Shown: piece by piece, positions 25,690 to 38,067 of the stretch
Layout: every line of letters begins with the position of its first letter
How positions within the stretch are numbered: the stretch's first letter is position 1
Assembly (NCBI GenBank): GCA_022605955.1
Contig: JAKCOZ010000005.1
Location: forward strand, 30,356,950 to 30,420,949
Direction: 5' to 3'
DNA from: Rallus limicola
Taxonomy: Eukaryota; Chordata; Aves; Gruiformes; Rallidae
DNA: 64,000 nucleotides
Made by a program: the position numbers and the translations under genes
The notes under the pieces: model-generated
Told to the model about the DNA's origin: nothing
Database searches by the model: none
Seen by the model: the letters and a program-made list of their open reading frames with translations, nothing else

Positions 25690-26440
25690 AGGTAATTTAT
25701 ATTGACCTTATAAGGCTTTTAGCACTGTCCCTCATAACATCCTCAGAAGCAAATTAAGGAAAAATGAGAGTTACTGCCAAGTGAACTGAAAACCATTCAG
25801 GTTAGCTATCTAACTAGAATGATACATCAGCATAGGTTCCACAAGGATCTGTCCTGTGTTTGGTTCAGTATTTTTGTTGATTTGCATCATGGAATTAAAA
25901 AACCAAACATCATGGTTGAAGATGACACAACTTAGGAGAAGTTGCAAATGTAATGGAAGCCATTATTGCATTCAAGAAGTTCTTCTGTAAAGCTGCTGCT
26001 GAAAAGTGTCTGCTGCTCAATAGGAGCAAATGTCAAAGTTTTACCTATATGCAGCAATGATCATCTATGCTGATTCCTGCAATTAACAGGAGAGGGACGA
26101 GTTCTGCAAAACACAATCTGAAACAGCAAGTGTTATGCCTTGTTCAAGGCATGTTGATTTATCCCTTTGGTCTGCTTGATATCAGCTGGAAAAATGATAA
26201 TGAAAAGTTGTGCACATCTGGACAGGGTCCAGAAAAGAGGAACAAAATGGACAGAGATCTGGAAAATTTGATATAACCAGTTGGAAGGAAATAACTAAAA
26301 AAGGCTGAGAGAAGGCAAAAAGGAAGGGAAGATGTTATTAACCTGGCCTGTACTGGACATGATGAGAAAGAATAGCCTAAAATTGCAGAAAATAAAATTT
26401 AAGCTAGACATTGCAAGCTACCATGTAAATAAAAATTATA
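25690..26440 (+). mobile_element. Ancient, heavily diverged CR1 relic (reverse-transcriptase part)
   Basis: The sequence follows the CR1 ORF2 map in order although it is badly decayed. TTTATATTGACC then AAGGCTTTTAGCACTGTCCC corresponds to the DFSKAFDT motif. CCACAAGGATCTGTCCTG near 25840 corresponds to PQGSVLG. GAAGATGACACAACTT near 25920 corresponds to the YADD region. GGACAGGGTCCAGAAAAGAGG near 26220 corresponds to the block after the LEYC motif. AGAATAGCCTAAAATTGCAG near 26372 corresponds to the GNGLKL block. Many indels and stops show it is much older than the other copies. It has no tail. Confidence 0.75.
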
Positions 26441-26477
26441 AAATGGGTGTAGATTCAGAACACTCTAAAATTACCAG

Positions 26478-26562
26478 CATCTACGTGAAACTTAAAGACA
26501 GCTTTGGTGGCTTAGTTGACCCCAAGCTCAATATCAGCCAAAAGTCAGTTCTTATTACTAAG
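26478..26562 (+). mobile_element. Second ancient CR1 relic, out of map order
   Basis: TTAGTTGACCCCAAGCTCAA and the following ATCAGCCAAAAGTCAG resemble the CR1 ORF2 segment encoding the LVDxRLxMSxQ block. In a colinear element this segment belongs upstream of 26215, not downstream of 26440. It may be a separate insertion or the result of rearrangement. The match is short, so confidence is moderate. Confidence 0.5.
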
Positions 26563-27911
26563 TCTTAATCAAAAAACCAACAAAGTGACATAATCTTAAT
26601 CAAAGGTAAGCATTAATCTCATTTGCAGAAGTCTGATTGTCACTTATGTGAAATATAAAATACAATTTATCTTCGTAAATATGAAGGTACCAATGACTAA
26701 GCATTGCTTTAAGAGGTAGGAAAGAGCATATTCCTTTTTGGTTGGTGGATGATTCACCTCTGAGGAACACTAGGTATTTCAGCAGGTTATAATGGAATTG
26801 AAACATGCCCAAAACGCGTTGGCATTTTCAAAGCTGAAAAGGGAAGGCAATGGGATGATGAAAAGAAACTTTTCACCAAGTTAATATTAAGAAAACCAAA
26901 AGGAGTGGGAGGGAGGGGGATTTTGAATATGAATAACTTTCTAAGATAATCTGCTGTAAAAAGAAGTATGACTCCCCCACTGACAGATTCCTTTCCATTA
27001 ATACAAGTTGAAGATGCAGGGTTGTACATCAGCCAGAAACCATGAAGTGTGTTTTAGCTTGACAGCTAGATACAAATAGGATAAGAAAAACTTTCAGAAC
27101 TTAATAAATATTAGGTAGAGTTATAGTCATCTTCTCATTTCTGTACCAAGTCTTAATATCTGTATTATCTTCTGTGTTTGTTTTTATTCTGTACGTTTAT
27201 TTTGCCCTTGTCTCAAGTCAGGTGAGTTTAGTTATTCTATGATAGAAGATTTACTTGATTTCAAAGTACATACTGATCATACAGACAGGGAGAATGAAGC
27301 TCTCTAGCATTTCCCGACACATTATCAGAAGCTGGTCTAGCTGGAGAGCTGATAATTTAGGTATTTATAATTAGAAAGTTTAGTCAACCAAAAAAATTAT
27401 TTGGACTGTTTCAGATCACCTTTAATTTCATTGCTGAAGCCTTTTAGGATCAGATTTCATACGATACATCAGGAGCAATTCAGATACAGTTCACTCTCTT
27501 TTGCAAGAGGAGGTTCTTATGGTCCATTCCTATTTTCCAAACCCTATGAGCTTGCAATCAAAGAAGGCATTGAAGCATAGATAAGTGACAGAGATTATCT
27601 TTAGTCCAGTGAACACAGATACAGCAAGAGCATTGGAGACCTCAGACTTTTTAGAGCTGTACGGGCTTTCTTGTATCTAGGATCACAGGCTCCATTATTC
27701 TAATGTGCCATTTCCTGATATTTTTACCTCTACTGTGTTCTTGTTCTAAAAAGTCAGCAACATTTAAAATATGAACCTTTCTGGAGACCTAGTTATTTTT
27801 TACATCAAGTGGATTGAAATGTCCTTGCTATGTGACTAAGTTCAAATGGAAAATATCTTGTCTGAAGTGGATGTCATTTTTTATATACAAAAAGAAGTAT
27901 ATACTTTTTAC
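26563..27911. other. Unique AT-rich sequence, no gene seen
   Basis: No recognisable gene or repeat, except that 27883-27904 has an inverted copy at 27984-28006, inside the neighbouring inverted-repeat element. Confidence 0.5.
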
Positions 27912-27970
27912 TTCTTACACTGACAGACTTTTAAATCTTTGACAAACTTATCAATTAGTTTATCAGTTAT
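27912..27970 (+). repeat. Left arm of 59-bp inverted repeat
   Basis: Pairs base for base with 28361-28419. The four differences lie at the 33rd, 36th, 37th and 55th bases from the outer end. Confidence 0.9.
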
Positions 27971-28415
27971 CTTTATGATAAACTATATACTTTTTTTGTA
28001 TATATACCAAGCATACAGCCTAGACTCAACTAACTTATCACAGATAGCAAATTTGCATGATTAGCTGAACTATGACTGCTGTCTCAGTTGATGTCCCAAG
28101 ACTGCAGAAAGTGAAGGAAAATATGACACAGCTTAAACTTAATTAAGAAATTGACTAATTGTCTATAAAATAAGATTTACCTAGTTACCTATACAAAAGA
28201 ACAGTTTCTTAGAGATGCCCTCCTATGTCCCCTTGTAAAAAGTGACAAAACATTTAAGTCCTGAGGAAAAGGTTGCTGAGTAAATCATGGGTATTGTATT
28301 TTATAATTACACCTTGTAGGCTTTGGTCTATGTTTTTATTTTCTGAATTATTTCATAAATATAATTGATAAACTAATTGATACCTTCGTCAAAGATTTAA
28401 AAGTCTGTCAGTGTA
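27916..28415. mobile_element. Inverted-repeat element, probably a non-autonomous DNA transposon (MITE-like)
   Basis: Two arms, 27912-27970 and 28361-28419, are reverse complements without any gap (55 of 59 bases pair; the outer 32 are perfect). They enclose about 390 bp of AT-rich, non-coding sequence. The arms start CACTGACAGACTTTTAAATC and each is bordered by TA (27916-27917 and 28414-28415), as expected for Tc1/mariner-type insertion. No transposase frame lies inside, so if it is a transposon it moved by the help of another element. I do not recognise the family. Alternatives are a local inverted duplication or a functional long hairpin. Confidence 0.65.
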
Positions 28416-28419
28416 AGAA
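28361..28419 (-). repeat. Right arm of 59-bp inverted repeat
   Basis: Reverse complement of 27912-27970 with 55 of 59 positions matching and no indel. Confidence 0.9.
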
Positions 28420-31400
28420 AACATGGGCATTGAAAGGAATTTAAGCAAAGTGGTTTTATTAATAGCATACTCAGTTACCACAGCTCAGCTGACATACATT
28501 TACTTCCACTGTGGTCTCTTTATTTTTAGTACAAGGCTTCAGTTTCTTAAGCCAGACCTTGCAGCACTGAACTCAATAAAAGCAAACAACTCAATAAAAC
28601 CAATTTGGATACAATACTCAGAACTGGTACTTACTGCAATATCCAGTGTTGGTGACAGGCTGTCTGGAGCCTTGCCAATGCTGATTTAGCAGTATATGCC
28701 AGCTCAGTGAGTCAGAAAGAGTTTTTACATGTGCCAGCTCAATTGTGCAAGGTTACTCAGAAATCCCTTTCAATTTCCAGGCAGAATAATTGCTGATTTC
28801 CAATCTACTTTCCTTAGGAGAAAGGAACAAAGGAAAGGAGAAGCATCAATAGAATGGCTTTTACTATCAAATTTGTAGCCTGCTCTGGAAGGTCACTGCT
28901 ATGACAATATTTCACTGTAAATGAATATTTAGGTCATGTGATATTGGTGCAGCTTTCTGTCATTCAAGTATGCATGACAGAAAAGTAGTAATGTAAAAGA
29001 GTAAGTCCTATGAAACAGTAGAAAAAAAAGGGTAAAGCCACTTGCTTAGGAAAAAGACTCAGCAAAGACTCAAGAATGAGCATGTGCAGTTCTATGTAAA
29101 TTTAGTCCCCATACAATATCTGAGAGCAAAAGAAAAAGATGGGACACAGGTATGATTTTATAAATGTATCAATAATGAAATTATCTGGTAACTGTAGTTG
29201 TTGGGATAATACTGTCCCTTGAGTATAAAAGGACTTTGTAGAAAATGCTAGTTTCAGTCCAATTCCTGTAGAGTTCCTCTCTTCAGATCACTGTTAAATA
29301 TGAAAACAGTGTTTTTAAGAACCAAGCCAAAATAGCTATTCATCATTCACTTAGGATGTCCTTACTGACTGGCTACATAAAAAGCAAATTGTAATTTAGT
29401 CTTTATGGAAACCAGAACCCAACTGGCTTCTATTGCTTGAATTTAAAAATAGCAATAAAATTGGATAAAAGAATAAAATGTACATTATAATAGTCACTGA
29501 AATCATTAACCATCACTTACTGGGTACCCATGACAAGACCGGTACAGTGTAAAACAAAGAAAAGTTGCCATCTACTCATATTTCCATATAAGGAAATTAC
29601 AGTCTCCGTAAAAGAAATTACATCATTTGAACACCCAAACCCATGTTCCCTACCACAAAATCATCTGTAATTGGTGACTGGAAAAATAAATTCTCCATTC
29701 CTAGGTTTTGAACAAATAATCTACATGCTCAGTAACACTATTCTTTGCAAAGGGATGAAGCTCCCACCTGTCTCTCTCATGTGACAAATGACCCTTAGTT
29801 CCAATGGGTTTAAGAGTCAGTATCTTCCTGTTATTTTTAACCTCTGAAAAATCCTTCAGCGTTTTTCTACCAGTCTCTCTTTTCTGCTTCCATAACAAAG
29901 CTGGCTGACCTTCCCATCAGAATTCCTTCTTGATGAGTTTTCTATGTCTGTTTTCTTTTATTTCACATCTCACCTTTACACAACACCAAGCAGGCCTCTG
30001 TAGCTAAAACCTAGCTTATGCCACTCCAATCACTTGAAAAACTGAAGAAAGGTTTCCTTTATTTGCTTCTAGACATTATTTACCTTCTACACTTCTCCAA
30101 AAGGAAATACTCAAGAGTTCTTAACAGTTGATGAGATGCTTTTAATAACCACTTGGATGATAAAAGGAAAAGGAAAAAATAAACAGAGGTTTTGGGGTTT
30201 TTTTAATACTGACCCCACTTCCTCCTTAAATGCTGTACACAGGACAAACTGAAGTAAAAATATGCTAGGGGATTTTTCTTTTTAACTCTAAAATTATTTT
30301 ATCATTGTTAATGGAAAAAAAAAACATTTTAACAAAATCATCAAGGACTAAATGGCTTAAATTTCAGTATGTCTTAAATCTACCACAATGTCAGTATAAG
30401 CAGGCACTGTTAAGTCAAGATTATATGGGACTTTGAGTATTTTAGCTTCTCCTTTAAACCATCTACGTTGAAAGATGCACACAAAAACTCTAAGTCCAAA
30501 AAAATGTTAAAAACTATAAAATCAAGTATAACTTCAAATAGAAAAAATAGATACAAAAGCAGAATTTGCAAATGTCTATGTAATCTGTTGTCTACACAGT
30601 TGGCTGTTCATAAAAAATATTCTCACATTTAAATATTAAGCTCACAATAGACCTTAAACTTCTCTGAGAGAAATGTAGCCATCTGAGAAATATAGCAGGT
30701 GTCATTGCAAAATATTGCATCATGTAATGATATTACAAGTGTCATAAAAATAAATTATGCCAGATTTGTGGACTGGTGGTCTGGACAGATCATCTGATGA
30801 GCTGTGCAAATACATAATGGGGAAAGAGAGTACCATGCTCTCTTTGCAGGATGGAAATCAAGTTCCTTTTGGCAAGGCAAAAATTTTGGAACAAAAGAAA
30901 TGAACATTTCAGGCTTCACTTCTGAATTATATCTATCTTCACCCAGGGATATATGCATGGTCAAAGGCTATATGGAACAGCAAACTTAAACTCAATCAGC
31001 ATAACCCGAAAGCTGGTATTAAATAACTTGTGTGGTCTTCATTGTTAATCAAAGTGTCATTTTTTTCTACTTCTGAACTAAGTCTTACTACTGATGAAAT
31101 GTCACAACACATTTCTGCACAGTTGCTGAGGCAAGTGAATGTGTTGGTCAAATGACTTCCAATATAAAATGTCTAACTTCTGCCATAGCAGCTTTGAAAT
31201 GACTGACATAATAGGGAAGGTTTGAACAGCACTATTTAATCTAATGGTTGGCAAATGCAGTACTGGGCACAGTGTGTTAATTATGTTGTCTACATGGGTG
31301 GCAGTTCCTTACAATATTTGCTTATGTGTGTGCAATGGAGGGGAAAAAATAAAAGGAAAAATGACAACATGGGATTTTGATAGTGATGGATGACTGAATT

Positions 31401-32328
31401 TCCAAGAAAGACTATAGCTACTTTTCTCAAGAATTTTCAGCATAAACACATGACAATCTTACAGGTATTCCCAAGTCTGAATCTCTTCCTGCAGAAAAAC
31501 TAGTGAAGAGTAGAATATATCCACTCAATTAACTTGGAGGATTTAAAACCATCATAGAGTAAATTGAATATTATTCCAAAACCTAGGGGGTCTTGCGTGA
31601 ATTGCACATGAGAGGTTAAAAACACAGGTGTCTGCTTATGTCTTATGCAAAAATTGTGGATGGAGATCCACAATGTTGGTGTGAGAAGCAGCTGAAGGAG
31701 GGAAAGTGGCCATTGACCTGTAGAAATAACAGATACATATAGTATAAGTGCAATGATTGGAGTGTGGAAGACAGTCTGGTCCAGCCATTTCTTTTTTCCA
31801 CACTTGTCTTAAACTGTTTCTAGCTAAAGTGATGATTTTTGTTCTTTTGAGGAAAATAAGCCATAGTACATTGGAAATAAGTCTGACAGAGAAGTTTTTC
31901 CCCAATTATTATTGAAGGAGCTTGTTGAGAAGAATTAGACCTGAAAGTTAGCCATAATGGAACAAATAAAATCAGGTTGTAGTATCTGTCTGGAAAAGAG
32001 CACTGTGTTCAATGGATCTGATAATATTGTTTTTGTTAAGCTTTTGCTGTTTCTTCTCCATATGATGTTTTCTTACCAAAAAATGTTGTATTGTACTTCA
32101 AAGACAAAAGCACTGAGTTTGTGTTAGTAGGACCAACTTCTTGCAGTGGCTCTTTGAGGTACATTCAGGTATATCTTTTGGGTTTTTTCCTCCTGCTTTT
32201 CTCATCATTATGCATTATATTTCCATGAAACCTAACATCTAATAACCATTCTTTAGACAAAAAATAATAGAAAAGATTAAATATGTGTAACTTTTCTTAT
32301 GTAGAATCGTTAAGGCTTGGATATTAAA
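28420..32328. other. Unique AT-rich sequence, no gene seen
   Basis: No recognisable exon, RNA gene or repeat family. Open frames are below 90 codons and have no family features. Confidence 0.5.
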
Positions 32329-32650
32329 TCACAGAATCATTACTGTTGGAAAATGCCTCCAAGATCATCTAGTCCAACTGTCCCCCTACCACCTACATTG
32401 CTAACTAAACCATGTCCCTAAGTACCTCAACCAACCTTTTGAACACCCCAAGGGAAAGTGATTCCACCATCTCCCTGGGCAACCCGTTCAAATACCTAAC
32501 CACTCTTTCTGATAAGAAATTTATCCTAATTTCTAACCTGAACCTCCCCTGGCACAACTTGCAGCCATTCCCTCTTGTCCTATTGCTAGATCTGCGGGAA
32601 GAGGCTGACCCCCAGCTCAACACAACCTCCCTTCAGGTAGTTATAGAGAG
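32329..32650 (-). mobile_element. CR1 LINE 3' fragment
   Basis: The + strand starts with the tail (TCACAGAATCAT), followed by CR1 3' UTR wording (TCTAGTCCAACTGTCCCCC). Past it lies the end of ORF2 on the minus strand (remnant frame 32405-32623), containing [19 protein letters not shown] and [19 protein letters not shown]. The LCQGRFRLE wording and the CCCCCTACCACC 3' UTR differ from copies 1 and 2, so this is another subfamily. It is 5'-truncated near 32650, and host sequence with a 55-bp direct repeat begins at the junction. Confidence 0.92.
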
Positions 32651-32725
32651 AATGCTTTTAGAAAAATTATAGAGAGGTGTAGAATTGTAGAAAAGTTGTA
32701 GACAGAATGCTTTTCAGAAAAATTT
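32644..32725 (+). repeat. Degenerate 55-bp-spaced direct repeat
   Basis: TAGAGAGAATGCTTTTAGAA (from 32644) returns as TAGACAGAATGCTTTTCAGA (from 32699), with similar sequence between the two. This looks like a small tandem duplication that begins at the 5' end of the CR1 fragment. Confidence 0.6.
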
Positions 32726-35700
32726 TGGAAAAGCTTTCAGAAAACTTTTACTTCAGTCTTGAGTCTGCCTCTGATTTGCTATCAAATGTCAAACACAATG
32801 TTCTCCCTAGATTTCCCAGTAACAGCACTTTGGTTTTAAGATGTTGGAGCATGCCTTCTGCCTTTCCCCCCACTTCTCAGAAAGTAAGATCCTGTCTGTA
32901 CTGATTACACTAATACAGTATATTCCTACAGACCAGAAGGGAGTGAAATCTGCTTGAGAGCTGTTGCAGTCAACAAAGGATCATGAGACTTTCCGCTGTT
33001 TGTAGGCTTGCCTTGTCAGTTTGAGCATTAATGAAAATTCAGCAATATCATCATTCAATGATAGCCATAAATGGGGCAGATTACTTAGTTATAAATATAC
33101 AACCTCCCTCAGAAGTTTCTCAGGTTTTCTGTAGAGTAACTTATGCTTTCACATCACCAGTCCATCCTTTCTACTTAACACTAGCCTTACAAAACTTAAA
33201 AAAGACCCATTCACCACCATCATTCCACAGTGTTTTGCATGCAGTCCACAAAACACCCCCTAACTCAGTCTGCAGTAAATCCAGAGGAGTAACTCAGATT
33301 CTCATCTACAAAGAGATGAATTACAGGATTATGTGAAAAAAAACTGAAACCTAATGTTTTCAGGTTGCTCAGATGTTGCAAGTTTAGTCCCTGTTGCTAA
33401 TTATAATCTGACGAAGTAATTTGAGTAAGGTTAAGTAATTATATCTGAAAACTCTTGGCTGGAAAAATATGCAAGAGATTGAGTGTGTGAATGGCACAAT
33501 TGTACCTTTAAGCTGCTTTATGACAGTGGTAAATTTATCCATACTGAAACCTGTTTACACTGATAGATTTACCTACTACATATAAGAGAACAATAGAGTA
33601 ATGCTCCTGACAAATCTGAATTTCAAGGTTTGTTTTTACAGATTAAAGGTATTGAAATTAACATGTTTGAAGAAATTATTGGAATGGAGAGAATTAACGC
33701 TGAATATAAGGAATCTTCCAATAGGTTGCCACCTTTACTATTAAAATGAAGAATGTATAGGGTTATACCCTAATCAAGGCTTTATCCGTTCAACTGAAAT
33801 GTGTGAACCTACATGGGCAAAAATATATACATTTTTTGCATTAAACTGATGAAAACTTTCCAGATTTACCCTCTATATTTTTTCTTTTACAGATACATAT
33901 CTGTCAAGCTCATGATTACTAAATGCAGTTCTGTCACATTAAAAAAATGTATCTGTGACAAAGATGAGATGACTGTGAACAAGGCCAGTGACACTGAGCT
34001 ACAGCAGGACAGAATAAAGCAGAAGGTTTGATAATGAGAGATTACACTTTCCAGCTATTCTTGAGGACCAGAGGGAGGGAATTATTTGGTTTATGCTGGC
34101 AGCAATTTCCCTAAGCCATGTGAGATGGCATACCTCAAGCTGTTGCAAATGTAGGCAGAACAACCACAGGCCATGGCTCTTGGTTGGATCTAGATTCCCT
34201 GGGGTATAAAATATATTGAAAAGGCTCCTAAATAGGGGCTGATCACTTAATTTGACTGTTTGAATGGAAGTCCCACATATTCTTCAATCACTAACACTTG
34301 TTCACAGCTCCCTTGAAGCTTAATAATCACTTCTGATTTTTTTTTTAAATTAGATTAACTGCTCGTGGTTACAGTTTTACAACTGTAACATATCAAATGT
34401 GTTAAGCAGTACTTATGCACTGTCCCCTTTTCTAGATTCTGTAAAGCTGCAGTGAACAAAGGTTATTAAGTTCACGCTGTGTTTAAGTTTCCTACAGGTC
34501 AGTTTTAATAAACTGTTTGTTTCTTCAGAAATGTACAGTGGTCACATTAATCCCTGGTCCTTGAAAACTTAAAACTTAAACCAAGCTTTCCCAAAGAATG
34601 TTTGAAAAGAGAAATATATTAGTATTCATTTGTGGATACTTAAATAGCCCATGATTTGTCCTTCCTCTGTAAGAAAATTGTGGTTAATTGCAATGGTTAA
34701 AGATTGTGTTGAACATTTTTCTGAAGAAACAATACTTATAGCCTTTTGTCCTTTACAATGTCACTGCAAGAAAAACTCCTTCAAGGTTTTCCATTTTAGT
34801 GAACAAGAAACACCTTTATTGCAATACAAAAAACATCTATTCTTATGTAAATTCTATGTCAGACACACAAATGACCCTTTTTGTCATTCCTCTACAAGAC
34901 TTGATTGATTCATGAAACTAGTCTAAAATATACATACAAATCACAGCACTAAGAAAAAAATCTTTTCATAATGTCAGATAATGTAAACTTTATTATAAAA
35001 TATTTCAGAATTACATATATTGTATTTCAACTTAAATTCAGTCAGGTGTTCTGTAGGAATAACATGCATTCAACCACAGCAAGGCACTTCTACTAAAAGA
35101 AGTACTGACTTCATCCACCTAATTATCTTTAGATAGGTAAGAATGTAAATGTCTGTATGTGTGTCTGCTGTGTGTGTATATCATACAAATGTACCATTTG
35201 CAAATTGCCATAAAGATTAGTCTCCTAATTAGTTGCTACTGTATATTCTTTTTCAAAAGATCCAGATAGAGGATACATTGGCAAATGTTCAGACCATCTT
35301 TATGTTATTACATCTAATTGTAAACATCAACACATTTAATTATCATGCAAGCATGAACAATTAAGTCATTACTTTGTAAACATACATGAAAGGTTATGCA
35401 TCACTGCCATATATTATAAAATACTAGTAATACCATGAAAGATAACCATACCAAACTTCTTCCTCAGTCATCATTTGAGAAAGTTGTAATAAGGAGGTTA
35501 CTAACAAAGATTGTTTTGCTGATGGAGAATATTTATCTATTCCATCTGAAACATTCAGAAGTATCTGCATTATCTTTCCTTTAATATCTTGTTACTCTAA
35601 GTTACTTATACAAGTTTCCACATCCTTGACAACATTTAGTCACATACATTCCACCACAGAAAACAGAAGCAAACATCCATTTTCCTTCCAAAGAGGCCTT

Positions 35701-37909
35701 ATGAAAAATAACTTACACATTTTGAAATATATAAGGAAGAAAATAACTTGGGATCATTGAAACTCCATTGTGCTTTTTAATTATTTTGAAACAAGTAAGT
35801 TAACAAAAAGGTAGTAATTTTATATTATCTTTTTTAGATAATCATTTTAGATAAAAGACACTAATTTTAGTAAAATGTCTAGACTGAAGGTTGTCTAACA
35901 CTTCACCATTTTTTGACTTGCATTTAAATTTGCTGCATTTTCAAACTCTGCACTAAAATTCTTGTCAGGTCTTCTTGAATGCTAAATATTTTTGGAGAAG
36001 AAGCCTCAATTTTGACCAGCCAAATACAGCTGAGTAATGAACATTTAGACATTACAGTTCATCCTGTACTAAAGAATATCACATCCTGGATCTTAGGAGG
36101 AAGCTTTTAGAATTGAGCAATACAATTTCCTGAACACTAGGCATGCTTAAAACAGCAGTGCATGACACTACGTGGACTAGGCATTCTTCACCTCTACCCA
36201 GCAGGCAACAGGCCCATACAGTGCAATCTACTCCATTTTAAAAAGAACTAGATCAAGTCCAAAAGTGGTTTAGGCATGTCAGCGTCAAGCTGCGTCCATT
36301 CTAATAAACCTACTAAGACCACAGGATCGTTAGCTACAGGGCAGCAATCTGCCCACATAACTATAGTATTTCCTGCTTAATTGCTCCAGAATTCTTCTGC
36401 TGTGAGAAAAATACCTGTGAAGCACACTGGGAAGATGATGTAACATCAGCTTATACTATAGCCTACTACTTACCAACTATTTGCCCAGATATACTACTGA
36501 TGTTCTGGGCTGGTGATTATAATAACCAAGATGCAACATGGTTACTATGCAGCTAATTTTTGCTATCTGTTTTCTGGCCAAAAAAAACAGAAATTGTACA
36601 TATTACAGTGCAAGAATGTTAATTTTCTAAGTTAGAAACTCAAAATGTAGGAAACACAGGTCTTAAGGTCAATTCAGCAATGTTAATTCAGCCCTGACAT
36701 GTATGCTTTTAGGCTGTAGTCCTTATTTATGTGTCTTTGCAAGAATTTTTTCACATTTTGCCTAATTGAATAGGCTACACTATGTTCTGGAAACAGATCA
36801 AGGATAAACAGTGAGGGAGAATAATGACCAAAAGAAAACTGATACATCTATCATGTAACTAGGAAAGTCTGTAGGAACAGGATAATGTCTGGAAATGGTA
36901 GGTGAAGGGATAAGGGATTTGAACTGTGATAGTGAGAATAGAATCTACCTCAAAGTTCTAATGTGATGGTAATCAAGACACTTAAACCAAAAATTTCACA
37001 TATGGCTGCTAATGGCTGCTAAAAATGGCCACATTTTCGGGTACCTATTTGAGTCATCCTTGGCAGATACATAGAAGTGCCAAGTGATCACAGCTGTGAC
37101 TGAAATGAGTTGGATCTATGCTTGTTATTTAAAATGCTCTGAAAAATCAGGCCCAAAGTCTTTCAAATTACCTAAATACTAGTGAAAACTTCATCATTTA
37201 AATTGGTTTCAACACTTTCACTTCTTGCACAGACTTCCTTAATATTGGCAGAATTATTTTACAAGTTCTTGAGGTTTTCATCACTGTATGGTATTAATGA
37301 AGGGGTTTTTAGCTGTTCTGATGTAGCTTACATAGGTAAAGGCCTAAACTCAAATGATCTGTATTCCACCAAAGTATATATGCCTAGTGTCAAATTCAGA
37401 AATGAATGCTTGCAATACTTCTTTTCACTTGCAATAAGTCAATTCAGCCTCTGAATGAATTTAGCACTGTAACATTAGACTGACTAACTGTAAACCTGAC
37501 CTGGTTAAATGAAGTTTCAAATGGGCATAGAGATGCTATTTCCATTGCATTATCCAGGAAGTTGACTTCCTTGCTTGTTTTTGCTGTTCCTACACCCACT
37601 GGAAATGTGGACCATCTTCATCATTTTCAGAAACTTATAGAAAGCATCATTCAAGGACATATGTTGAAGGCTGACATACTAAAGCATACATCAAAGATTT
37701 CCATTTCTGACCTCTGGGCTACTTCCAAGCTAGTTTTCATCTGAGATGTATTTTTCTTTTTTTAATTAATTAAATTAACTGACAGTTTATACCCTGGTGG
37801 TAACAAGATCTTTTTTAAAGCAGGGTATATCCTGTATATCCAGCTTTACAACAGTTTTAGTAAGCAAGCTTGCCTATTACTAGCTAGTAGAAGAAATTAG
37901 TTTGGGAGG
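32726..37909. other. Unique AT-rich sequence, no gene supported
   Basis: No recognisable gene or repeat. The longest frame is 101 codons (33031-33336, +), with no signal or family feature. The motif ATGGCTGCTA is tandemly doubled near 37003-37022. Confidence 0.5.
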
Positions 37910-38067
37910 ATCATAGAATGGCAGAGTGGTTGAGGTTGGAAAGGACCTCTGAGGGTCATTAATCCCACTCTTTGCTCAAGCAGAGTGAGCTAGAGCAGGC
38001 TGCTCTTGACCATGTCCAGTCATGTGCTGATCACCTCCACAGAGGGAGACTCTACAGCCTCACTATA
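37910..38067 (-). mobile_element. CR1 LINE 3' end fragment (older subfamily)
   Basis: ATCATAGAATGGCAGAGTGG is followed by GAGGTTGGAAAGGACCTCTG and AGAGGGAGACTCTACAGCCT, the antisense view of a CR1 3' UTR and extreme ORF2 end. It breaks off near 38067. The wording GGTTGAGGTTGGAAAGGACC marks a subfamily different from copies 1 and 2. Confidence 0.88.

Noticed and set aside
33031..33336. 101-codon plus-strand frame as a gene
   Set aside because: Low-information sequence with no family feature or supporting context.
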